The notes beneath the pieces were generated by a model. That model was not told where the DNA came from. It saw only the letters and a program-made list of their open reading frames with translations, and did no database searches. DNA of 16,702 bases from Bacteroidales bacterium UBA1751 (GTDB lineage Bacteria; Bacteroidota; Bacteroidia; Bacteroidales; UBA932): positions 1 to 16,702 of the forward strand of contig DCHN01000006.1 in NCBI GenBank assembly GCA_002315995.1. Reading direction: 5' to 3'. The translations under genes and the position numbers were made by a program. Of the stretch, positions 1-5,461 are shown piece by piece (position 1 is the stretch's first letter; every line of letters starts with the position of its first letter).

Positions 1-2
1 GA

Positions 3-194
3 AAGAGATATCGCCGTCAGGATGCAATAGGTACTCCTTACTGCGTAACAGTTGACCACGATTCCCTTACCGATGGATGCGTAACTCTCCGCGACCGCGA
101 CACAATGGCGCAGGAGCGTGTTCCAATTGACCAGCTTCACTCAATAGTTGAGAAGAAGGTGAGCATGAGAACCCTGCTGGAGCAGGTGATATAG
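3..194 (+). CDS. glyS: Glycyl-tRNA synthetase, C-terminal end (partial)
   Basis: The last 63 codons of a gene that enters from the left edge. The reading begins KRYRRQDAIGTPYCVTVD and runs through a VTLRDRDTMAQERV stretch to a TAG stop. This matches the anticodon-binding domain of the dimeric (alpha-2) class II glycyl-tRNA synthetase, in which the RYRRxDxIGTPYCVTVD block and the RDRDTMxQxRV block are well kept. The enzyme charges tRNA-Gly with glycine in the cytoplasm. The catalytic core lies outside the window. No clear intrinsic terminator follows, and the next unit (tRNA-Gln) has its own promoter. Family assignment is confident. Only the extreme C-terminus is seen, so nothing can be said about the active site. 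Confidence 0.9.
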   Translation, partial: KRYRRQDAIGTPYCVTVDHDSLTDGCVTLRDRDTMAQERVPIDQLHSIVEKKVSMRTLLEQVI

Positions 195-272
195 TATAGT
201 GTTTTGGTTCTGCTTGTGAGGCCGCTCTCTGTGATACTTGGTGTTGTGGTTGTGAGGGATAGATGGCGGCTA

Positions 273-303
273 CTTGCGGAATAAATATTTGTGCGTATAT
301 TTG
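273..303 (+). promoter_or_regulatory. Bacteroidota-type promoter for tRNA-Gln
   Basis: CTTG at 273-276, a 19-nt spacer, then TATATTTG at 296-303. This fits the Bacteroidota housekeeping sigma pattern TTTG / TAnnTTTG with one change in the -33 box. The expected start near 308-312 puts a short leader before the tRNA at 328. The rest of the 195-327 gap shows nothing else. Confidence 0.7.
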
Positions 304-327
304 CAATCCCGAAATCCGGGACGGTAT

Positions 328-398
328 TGAGATATGGTGTAATGGTAGCACTACAGATTTTGGTTCTGTCTGTGGAGGTTCGAATCCCCCTATCTCAA
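328..398 (+). tRNA. tRNA-Gln (anticodon UUG)
   Basis: A full cloverleaf can be drawn. The acceptor stem pairs TGAGATA (328-334) with TATCTCA (391-397), followed by discriminator A398. The D arm is GTGTAATGGTAGCAC (337-351). The anticodon stem pairs ACAGA (353-357) with TCTGT (365-369) around a seven-base loop whose central triplet, 360-362, is TTG, reading CAA/CAG glutamine codons. The T arm is GGAGG (374-378), loop TTCGAAT, CCCCC (386-390), with one A-C mismatch in the T stem. A U1-A72 first pair is typical of tRNA-Gln. CCA is not encoded. The gene sits alone between its promoter and a terminator. Confidence 0.95.
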
Positions 399-407
399 CT
401 TCCTTGT

Positions 408-433
408 AAAGGCATCTGATGATGCCTTTTTTT
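408..433 (+). terminator. Intrinsic terminator after tRNA-Gln
   Basis: AAAGGCATC (408-416), loop TGAT, GATGCCTTT (421-429), followed by a run of T through 433. A nine-pair stem plus T tract 10 nt after the tRNA is a textbook intrinsic terminator. It also separates the tRNA from tadA, which starts at 453. Confidence 0.85.
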
Positions 434-452
434 ATATTTGTAAAAAATTCGT

Positions 453-1013
453 ATGGAGGAGATTTCACAGCAGCAGACGCACGAACGCTATATGAAAATG
501 GCCCTCAAGGAGGCCCAGGACGCGTTTGCCGCTGGTGAGGTGCCCGTAGGTGCCATTATTGTACATCATAGCAGTGCCAGTAGCAGTGCTTGCTTTAACA
601 AAGCCCCACTCGGCGATAGGGTCATTGCCCGTGCCCACAATCTTGTGGAGACACTCCGTGACGCCACCGCACATGCCGAGATGCAGGCCATAACCATTGC
701 ATCCGGCACACTTGGCAGCAAATACCTTAATGATTGCACAATTTACGTCACTGTTGAACCATGCCCTATGTGTGCCGCCGCACTCGGATGGTCACAAATA
801 GGAGAGGTGGTCTATGGCGCCACAGATCCAAAGAAGGGGTTCTCTCTCTTTGAACCACATATTGCTCTCTCTTCCCCAACTGTTCCAGAACAAAATATCC
901 AGCAGACAAAACCATCTATAAGGTTCTTGCATCCAAAGACCAACCTAGTATCCGGTATCTGTGCAGACGAAGCCTCTGAGCTTATGAAGAGATTCTTCAT
1001 CGAAAGAAGATAA
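453..1013 (+). CDS. tadA: tRNA-specific adenosine deaminase TadA, with a loop insertion
   Basis: A 186-residue protein of the cytidine/deoxycytidylate deaminase fold. TadA converts adenosine 34 to inosine in the anticodon of tRNA-Arg(ACG) so that one tRNA can read several arginine codons. The zinc site is intact: HAE at residues 74-76 (His ligand, catalytic Glu) and PCPMC at 103-107 (two Cys ligands). The family usually has about 150-165 residues. The excess comes from a Ser-rich insertion at about residues 39-55 between the GAIIV strand and VIARAHN, where the usual protein has a short DG turn, and from extra residues near 145-158. The chosen ATG precedes a normal N-terminus; a later in-frame Met (residue 14, before KMALKEA) is a second option. 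The gene stops 6 nt before the convergent Rpn gene. Confidence 0.92.
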   Translation: MEEISQQQTHERYMKMALKEAQDAFAAGEVPVGAIIVHHSSASSSACFNKAPLGDRVIARAHNLVETLRDATAHAEMQAITIASGTLGSKYLNDCTIYVTVEPCPMCAAALGWSQIGEVVYGATDPKKGFSLFEPHIALSSPTVPEQNIQQTKPSIRFLHPKTNLVSGICADEASELMKRFFIERR

Positions 1014-1019
1014 GTGGCT

Positions 1020-2015
1020 TCACTGAAGCTTTTCAATTTCATTTGGGGTTAAACCGGTATGTTTGGATATGAGCTCCATAGCCATACCTGAGTTTTTCAG
1101 GGATTTTGCAATTTCCAAGATACCCTCAAGCCTTCCCTCAATTTTTCCCTCTTTTCTACCTGCTTCTCTTCCTTCTTCTCTTCCCTCTGCTCTTCCTTCT
1201 TCAAGTCCAGCTTTACGTCCTTCTGCTCTTCCTTCTTCTCTACCCTCTGCACGCCCCTCTTCAACTCCTTCTTCGCGAAAATCTTTCAGAGTCTCCTCGT
1301 ATTCAAATTCGTTCATAATGGATTTTTTGTATTCGCTCCTGTTGGAACTGTTAAGATAAACGATATCGGCGGCATGAAACATCTTGTCAATGAGGTCGTC
1401 CTTAAGTTTCTGCGGACGTTCGTTGAACGATGCCATCTTTTTCATGGCTACAGAAAATTTGTTCAGGAAAGAGTCATTGCCTTTGAGTTCATCCTCACTT
1501 GAAGCAAATTTAGGAAGTTCAATGAAGATTTGCAAAATCTTATTATTCAGCACTGTTGTTTTTTCAGCGTCAAGATCGCACAAGGCCAGACGCACAGGGG
1601 CATGATTCACTTTAGGGAAGAGTTTTTCTCCAGTTATAGCAATAAGATACGTCTTCTGCACTCTGTAATCCCTTGTTCTTGAAAAAGAAAAATTTTCAAG
1701 AATTGAGGCAGATGTATAAACGAGTGCTCTGTCAACGAATGACGTTTTGGCCCAGTTCTGCATCTCCACAATTACTCTTGAGCCATCCTTGCACTTGCAA
1801 TAGACATCAAAACTCATTCTACGCACACTTCCCACCGGTAGAAGCAGTTCGCGGTTAAGATACTCCAGATCCTCTATCTGGCAGTCATCAATAATTCTGT
1901 TGAGCAGACCAATAAGAAGGTCTTTGTTGGTTTCGGAGCCGAAAAGATATTTGAAGCCCCAATCGGAGGTAGGGATAATGTATCTCTGCCTCTCATCATA
2001 GATAATACGTTCCAT
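1020..2015 (-). CDS. Rpn family recombination-promoting nuclease / putative transposase (PD-(D/E)XK)
   Basis: A 331-residue protein. Residues 13-45 (IIPTSDWGFKYLFGSE and on) are the usual opening of the Rpn/PDDEXK_2 family. The likely nuclease core is D70 (in SFDVYCK) with E84 and Q86 (in VIVEMQNW), the D...ExQ form of the PD-(D/E)XK motif. Members of this family cut DNA and can promote RecA-independent recombination; they occur in many copies in Bacteroidota and are often labelled transposases although they lack terminal repeats. Residues 248-298 are an E/G/R-rich low-complexity run of repeated EEGR and AEGR units, likely a long charged helix. After it comes a short tail ending in a GLTPNEIEKLQ motif, also typical. 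No terminal inverted repeats or target duplication are seen. A strong promoter lies about 200 nt upstream, with a structured leader between. Confidence 0.85.
   Translation of the reverse strand: MERIIYDERQRYIIPTSDWGFKYLFGSETNKDLLIGLLNRIIDDCQIEDLEYLNRELLLPVGSVRRMSFDVYCKCKDGSRVIVEMQNWAKTSFVDRALVYTSASILENFSFSRTRDYRVQKTYLIAITGEKLFPKVNHAPVRLALCDLDAEKTTVLNNKILQIFIELPKFASSEDELKGNDSFLNKFSVAMKKMASFNERPQKLKDDLIDKMFHAADIVYLNSSNRSEYKKSIMNEFEYEETLKDFREEGVEEGRAEGREEGRAEGRKAGLEEGRAEGREEGREAGRKEGKIEGRLEGILEIAKSLKNSGMAMELISKHTGLTPNEIEKLQ
1122..1274 (-). repeat. Low-complexity tandem repeat coding the E/G/R tail of the Rpn protein
   Basis: This stretch encodes residues 248-298 of the Rpn protein. It consists of degenerate 12-nt units that translate to EEGR, AEGR and EAGR. 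On the plus strand it shows as a pyrimidine-rich CTTCCTTCTTCTCTTCC-like run. Such tails are common in this family and likely vary in copy number by slippage. Confidence 0.75.
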
Positions 2016-2029
2016 AATAACAGGAATTA

Positions 2030-2212
2030 AAAGTTAATTACACCCATGCACAACGTGCGCACAGGTTTGGTTACAATTAATGCCCTGAAATCATGGACTC
2101 GGTCAACGGCATCGTTCAAAGGTATACATCCTCCAAACGTAAATAATCTGGGCTCCCCGCAACCGGGTAGAAACAACTCAGCCTATGACCTCAACATCCA
2201 CAAGAACGAATA
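2030..2212 (-). ncRNA. Candidate structured RNA or leader upstream of the Rpn gene
   Basis: From the predicted start near 2210 the minus-strand transcript can form a nested, branched fold. P1 pairs 2197-2203 with 2091-2097. P2 pairs 2186-2190 with 2101-2105, continued by 2181-2183 with 2108-2110. Inside are two hairpins: 2164-2170 with 2153-2159 (GUUG loop, one mismatch) and 2130-2139 with 2113-2122 (ten pairs, three of them G-U). A third hairpin, 2056-2066 with 2042-2052, has eleven pairs, three G-U, and is followed by an A/T-rich stretch, so it may be a terminator. The ten-pair hairpin closes fully only as minus-strand RNA, because the plus strand has A-C clashes at its three G-U sites. No known RNA family was recognised. 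It is either a free small RNA or a regulatory leader of the Rpn gene. Confidence 0.5.
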
Positions 2213-2215
2213 GTG

Positions 2216-2247
2216 CAAATATAACTACCCATCCGCATTGTTGCAAA
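2216..2247 (-). promoter_or_regulatory. Strong Bacteroidota promoter, minus strand
   Basis: Read on the minus strand: TTTG (2247-2244), a 20-nt spacer, then TATATTTG (2223-2216). Both boxes match the TTTG / TAnnTTTG consensus exactly and the spacing is ideal. Transcription should start near 2210 and run left through the structured region towards the Rpn start codon at 2015, giving a ~195-nt untranslated leader if it reads through. Confidence 0.75.
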
Positions 2248-2249
2248 TG

Positions 2250-2428
2250 AACCCTCCAGCAAGCATTGTTCAGGTAACACTGTTGTTTTACAAATGGCCA
2301 GATATGGCTCAAGATGGTCGTAGCAATAAGATTTTTACAATAAACACCAGTGGGTCTATCATTAATTGAGATTTTATTCCTATCTTCACAATCGATATAG
2401 CATAATATCACAAAACATAATAGACGAA
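2250..2428. other. A/T-rich intergenic stretch, nothing recognised
   Basis: About 180 nt between the minus-strand promoter and the plus-strand rod-like RNA candidate. A reading frame on the minus strand crosses it but has no recognisable product and overlaps the promoter. No consensus promoter was found for the plus strand, so how the RNA candidate to the right is transcribed is open. Confidence 0.4.
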
Positions 2429-2430
2429 AG

Positions 2431-2651
2431 TGTTTTTCGCCTGTCCCGCTCGAAAATCCGGACAATTTTCAAAAACCAAGGGATTCGGTCGTAAACACTC
2501 CGCCTGCCTCAGGATTATGAGACAGGTGGTCTCTTTTGGCCACCATGTACTTCATACCGAGCGGGTGTGGAGTACATTTACAACCTTCTTGGTTTTCCCT
2601 CTGTCCGGAGGGCTCGAGCGAAGATTGTGAAAACGGCTCCACACCTTTTTT
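2431..2651 (+). ncRNA. Candidate rod-like RNA (6S-like) or leader of the WYL regulator
   Basis: The two halves of this stretch pair along almost their whole length. From outside in: 2434-2438 with 2629-2633; CGCTCGA 2447-2453 with 2614-2620; TCCGGACA 2457-2464 with 2602-2609; AAAACCAAG 2472-2480 with 2588-2596; GTAAA 2491-2495 with 2577-2581; CTCC 2498-2501 with 2569-2572; 2503-2507 with 2561-2565 (one U-G). The tip holds GGTGGT 2525-2530 with GCCACC 2539-2544 (one U-G). Between the 9-bp helix and the GTAAA helix is an open bubble (2481-2490 opposite 2582-2587). A ~215-nt long hairpin with a central bubble is the architecture of 6S RNA, which binds RNA polymerase. No sequence match to 6S could be made by eye. 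A T6 run ends it one base before the next ATG. The strand is favoured by two G-U pairs. Confidence 0.45.
2564..2651 (+). promoter_or_regulatory. Alternative terminator-like fold abutting the WYL start codon
   Basis: GGTGTGGAG (2564-2572) pairs perfectly with CTCCACACC (2637-2645), directly followed by TTTTTT (2646-2651) and then the ATG at 2652. Inside this fold, local hairpins AACC/GGTT (2582-2585, 2591-2594) and CCCTC/GAGGG (2597-2601, 2608-2612) form from the bases that otherwise make the long rod. The two folds exclude each other, as in attenuators. Confidence 0.4.
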
Positions 2652-3269
2652 ATGGCCAAACTCACCCAGCTCTCAAGATTCGGCAGAATCATCAACCGCT
2701 TGAGCGGGCTTCAGGAGTATGTCTCTTCTGACGAGCTTCTTGCATCAATGCGCGGAATCATGCTGGAGGAGCAGGCCTACACAATAAGAACCCTTCAAAG
2801 GGACATCAACACCATTGCCGAAATCTTCGGAATTGAAATAGAGAACAAAAGAGGGCGCGGATATCACATCGTAAACCGCTCACCGGAGCTCGGCCGCTTT
2901 GCAGGATTGCTTTCCGACTACGAGATTCTCAGCAATATGAAGGAGTATCCGGGGGTGCATGAATATATTGTTCCTGAGCACCGCCAGCAAATCTTCACCA
3001 TTGAAATCAAGGATGTGCTGCTCTCAATTTCACACAGAAATGAGATCACCTTCACCTACACCTCGCCGCGCCAGGAAGGAGAAGTGAAGCAATACAGGGC
3101 GCAACCATACTTCATAAAGCAGTCACAGGGCAAATGGTACCTTTTTGCGCTTGTGAATGACTCCATGCGCAGCTTTGAACTCGGCCGCTTCGAATCCTTC
3201 AAAATACTGGAAAGCACTTTCGATAGGGATTCTTCCATTACCCTCGACACGCCCTTCAAGAACGAATGA
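2652..3269 (+). CDS. Compact WYL-domain transcriptional regulator
   Basis: A 205-residue protein. Residues 1-75 form a winged helix-turn-helix of the kind found in WYL regulators (SSDELLASMRG, then TIRTLQRDINTI as the probable recognition region, then a RGRGYHI wing). Residues 115-192 look like a WYL domain, a Sm-like fold that binds nucleic acid or small ligands, with the naming motif at W162-Y163-L164 (GKWYLFALV). Family members usually have about 300-340 residues and a C-terminal WCX domain; here the middle linker is short and the protein ends just after the WYL domain. The gene stands alone, starts at an ATG touching a T6 run, and has no visible Shine-Dalgarno site. The target is unknown. 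Assignment to WYL is good; whether the short form is functional or trimmed is not known. Confidence 0.78.
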   Translation: MAKLTQLSRFGRIINRLSGLQEYVSSDELLASMRGIMLEEQAYTIRTLQRDINTIAEIFGIEIENKRGRGYHIVNRSPELGRFAGLLSDYEILSNMKEYPGVHEYIVPEHRQQIFTIEIKDVLLSISHRNEITFTYTSPRQEGEVKQYRAQPYFIKQSQGKWYLFALVNDSMRSFELGRFESFKILESTFDRDSSITLDTPFKNE

Positions 3270-3281
3270 AGACAAGGGTTA

Positions 3282-3325
3282 TTTTTGCCTAAGCGGTGCA
3301 TCAAAGTGTACCGCTTAGGCAAAAA
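3282..3325. repeat. Long perfect inverted repeat after the WYL gene
   Basis: TTTTTGCCTAAGCGGT (3282-3297) is matched by ACCGCTTAGGCAAAAA (3310-3325), a 16-bp perfect dyad that grows to 19 pairs in RNA with one G-U (3298-3300 with 3307-3309) and a six-base loop. The T tract is on the 5' arm and the A tract on the 3' arm on both strands, the reverse of a normal intrinsic terminator. It may be a transcript-end or RNA-stabilising hairpin, or a protein-binding site. Confidence 0.75.
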
Positions 3326-3360
3326 ATGTGTAATGGGGGTTGCTTACCATTTTCATTTTA

Positions 3361-3373
3361 TGACATAATGTCA
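3361..3373. promoter_or_regulatory. Perfect 13-bp palindrome upstream of groES
   Basis: TGACAT-A-ATGTCA, a short exact dyad about 135 nt before the groES start. It could be an operator, but short A/T-rich palindromes also arise by chance. It is not a CIRCE element. Confidence 0.3.
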
Positions 3374-3376
3374 GTT

Positions 3377-3414
3377 AGGGCGGTGCCAATATTGTTGGCA
3401 CTGCTTTTGCTTTT
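3377..3414 (+). terminator. Intrinsic terminator between the WYL gene and groES
   Basis: GTGCCAA (3383-3389), loop TATTG, TTGGCAC (3395-3401). The stem extends outward by about six more pairs with G-U wobbles (3377-3382 with 3402-3407) and is followed by TTTTGCTTTT. The T-rich tail on the plus strand fits the end of the WYL transcript. A regulatory role in front of groES is an alternative. Confidence 0.55.
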
Positions 3415-3505
3415 GTTGTGGTGGCTTCGGGGTTGAGGTTGGCATTTTGGAGAGAAGTAGAAACCAAAAGAAAATAACAACTTAAAAAATAAAACATAAA
3501 ACATT

Positions 3506-3781
3506 ATGATGACAATTAGACCATTGGCAGACAGAGTGTTGGTTGAGCCTAAGGAGGCTGAGACCAAGACAGCAAGCGGATTGTACATTCCGGACAATGC
3601 AAAGGAGAAACCACAGGAGGGTGTTATTCTTGCAACAGGTAACGGTAAGAAAGATGAGCCTATGGAGCTCAAGGCCGGTGACAAGGTTCTTTATGGCAAA
3701 TATTCAGGAACCGAGATTCACTATGAGGGCAAGACATATCTTATGATGCGTCAGAGCGATGTTATGGCTGTTATCGCATAA
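3506..3781 (+). CDS. groES: Co-chaperonin GroES
   Basis: A 91-residue protein of the usual GroES length. It opens with TIRPLADRVLVEP, the standard first strand. The mobile loop that touches GroEL lies at about residues 21-36 (TKTASGLYIPDNAKEK), and the barrel closes with a GTEIHYEGKTYLMMRQSDVMAVI C-terminus. GroES caps the GroEL ring and forms the folding chamber in the cytoplasm. Two adjacent Met codons (3506 and 3509) are possible starts. The upstream stretch is A-rich with no Shine-Dalgarno site, typical of Bacteroidota. groEL follows after 39 nt, and the two are surely cotranscribed. No CIRCE repeat and no clear TAnnTTTG promoter were found upstream, so the heat-shock control is not visible. 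Confidence 0.97.
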   Translation: MMTIRPLADRVLVEPKEAETKTASGLYIPDNAKEKPQEGVILATGNGKKDEPMELKAGDKVLYGKYSGTEIHYEGKTYLMMRQSDVMAVIA

Positions 3782-3820
3782 TTAATTCAACAACTATCGC
3801 AGTAAAAAAAGAAAAAAATT

Positions 3821-5455
3821 ATGGCAAAAGAGATAAAATTCAATATGGATGCCCGCGCTCTCATGAAGGAGGGTGCTGATGCATTGGCAAATGCGGTTAA
3901 GGTTACACTTGGTCCTAAGGGCCGCAATGTTGTAATTGACAAGAAGTTCGGTGCTCCTCAGATTACAAAGGACGGTGTTACCGTTGCAAAGGAGATAGAG
4001 CTTGAGGACAGATTCCAGAACATGGGTGCTCAGTTGGTTAAGGAGGTTGCTTCAAAGACCAACGATCAGGCAGGTGATGGTACAACAACCGCTACCGTTC
4101 TTGCACAGGCAATTATTAACGTTGGTATAAAGAATGTTACCGCAGGTGCAAATCCTACAGGTTTGAAGAGGGGTATTGACAAGGCTGTTGAGGCTGTTGT
4201 AGCAAACCTCAAGGAGCAGAGCCAGGAGGTTGGTAACGACTACTCAAAGATTGAGCAGGTAGGTACAATCTCAGCAAACAACGATGCTTTCATTGGAAAA
4301 CTCATTGCAGATGCCATGAGCAAGGTTAAGAAAGAGGGCGTAATTACAGTTGAGGAGGCAAAGGGCACAAACACCGAGGTTAAGGTTGTTGAGGGTATGC
4401 AGTTTGACCGTGGTTACATCTCTCCATACTTCATGACAAATCCAGACAAGATGGAGGCTGTTTTGGATACACCTAAGATTCTCATCACTGACAAGAAGAT
4501 CTCTGCAATGAAGGACCTTCTCCCAGTTCTCGAGCCAATTGCAAGAGAGGGCAAGAGCCTGCTCATCATTGCCGAGGATGTAGAGGGCGAGGCACTTACC
4601 ACATTGGTTGTAAACCGTTTGAGAGGTACACTCAAGATAGCTGCAGTTAAGGCTCCTGGTTATGGCGACCGCCGCAAGGAGATGCTTCAGGATATTGCTA
4701 CCCTTACAGGTGGTATTGTAGTAAGCGAGGAGAGAGGATTCACCCTTGAGAACATGACTCCAGATATGCTTGGTAGCGCTGAGAAGGTTACAATTGACAA
4801 GGACAACACCACAATTGTAAACGGCGCAGGAGAGAAGGCTGCCATTGACGACAGAGCCGCTCAGATCAAGAAGCAGATTTCTACCACAACTTCAGACTAT
4901 GACAAGGAGAAACTCCAGGAGAGACTTGCCAAGTTGGCAGGCGGTGTAGCAGTTCTCTATGTTGGTGCTGCTTCAGAGGTTGAGATGAAGGAGAAGAAAG
5001 ATAGGGTTGACGATGCATTGAGCGCAACACGTGCTGCTGTTGAAGAGGGTATTGTTCCTGGTGGTGGAGTTGCATACGTAAGGGCAATTGCCGCTTTGAA
5101 GAAGGTTAAGGCAGAGAACGAGGATGAGCAGACAGGTATCAACATAATTGCGCGCGCAATTGAGGAGCCTTTGAGAATGATAGCAGAGAATGCAGGCGTT
5201 GAGGGCAGCGTAGTTATTCAGAAGGTTAAGGAGGGCAAGGCTGACTTCGGTTACAATGCCCGTACAGACAAATATGAGAACATGTTTGCTGCAGGTGTGA
5301 TTGATCCTACCAAGGTTACCAGAGTTGCTCTTCAGAATGCAGCTTCAGTTGCTGGAATGTTCCTTACAACCGAGTGCATGATTGCAGACAAGAAGGAGGA
5401 GAATCCTGCTCCTGCAATGCCAATGGGTGGCGCCGGAATGGGCGGCATGATGTAA
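3821..5455 (+). CDS. groEL: Chaperonin GroEL
   Basis: A 544-residue protein of normal length for the 60-kDa chaperonin. It starts MAKEIKFNMDAR. It has the TLGPKGRNVVI phosphate loop at residues 29-39 and the GDGTTTAT nucleotide motif at 85-92, with the catalytic Asp at 86. Later come PGGGVAY near 412 and a flexible GGM tail (GGAGMGGMM). GroEL forms a double heptameric ring that encloses unfolded proteins and, with GroES and ATP, lets them fold. Codon use is biased towards GTT, GGT and AAG, as expected for a highly expressed gene, unlike the next gene. It is the second gene of groESL, and a ThiL-like gene begins only 6 nt after its stop. Confidence 0.98.
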   Translation: MAKEIKFNMDARALMKEGADALANAVKVTLGPKGRNVVIDKKFGAPQITKDGVTVAKEIELEDRFQNMGAQLVKEVASKTNDQAGDGTTTATVLAQAIINVGIKNVTAGANPTGLKRGIDKAVEAVVANLKEQSQEVGNDYSKIEQVGTISANNDAFIGKLIADAMSKVKKEGVITVEEAKGTNTEVKVVEGMQFDRGYISPYFMTNPDKMEAVLDTPKILITDKKISAMKDLLPVLEPIAREGKSLLIIAEDVEGEALTTLVVNRLRGTLKIAAVKAPGYGDRRKEMLQDIATLTGGIVVSEERGFTLENMTPDMLGSAEKVTIDKDNTTIVNGAGEKAAIDDRAAQIKKQISTTTSDYDKEKLQERLAKLAGGVAVLYVGAASEVEMKEKKDRVDDALSATRAAVEEGIVPGGGVAYVRAIAALKKVKAENEDEQTGINIIARAIEEPLRMIAENAGVEGSVVIQKVKEGKADFGYNARTDKYENMFAAGVIDPTKVTRVALQNAASVAGMFLTTECMIADKKEENPAPAMPMGGAGMGGMM

Positions 5456-5461
5456 TAGAAT

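Noticed and set aside
67..468. 133-residue minus-strand reading frame
   Set aside because: It crosses the tRNA-Gln gene in antisense and contains the GGFEPPQTEPKSVVLPLHH artefact that comes from translating a tRNA backwards. It also overlaps glyS and the tadA start.
1020..2015. Insertion sequence carrying the Rpn 'transposase'
   Set aside because: No terminal inverted repeats or target-site duplication could be found around the gene. Rpn proteins are nucleases usually not framed as classical IS elements.
2140..2190. Purine-riboswitch-like GUUUCUACC string on the minus strand
   Set aside because: The string is present, but the flanking P2/L2 and the CCGUAAA loop of purine riboswitches are missing, and the downstream gene is not purine-related.
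2178..2465. 95-residue minus-strand reading frame in the large gap
   Set aside because: No recognisable product; it runs over the minus-strand promoter and into the rod-like RNA candidate.
2430..2630. 66-residue plus-strand reading frame
   Set aside because: It lies wholly within the rod-like inverted repeat, and its sequence looks random.
3377..3407. CIRCE (HrcA) operator before groES
   Set aside because: CIRCE is TTAGCACTC-N9-GAGTGCTAA. The dyad here is GTGCCAA-N5-TTGGCAC, with arms in the opposite order and a different spacing.
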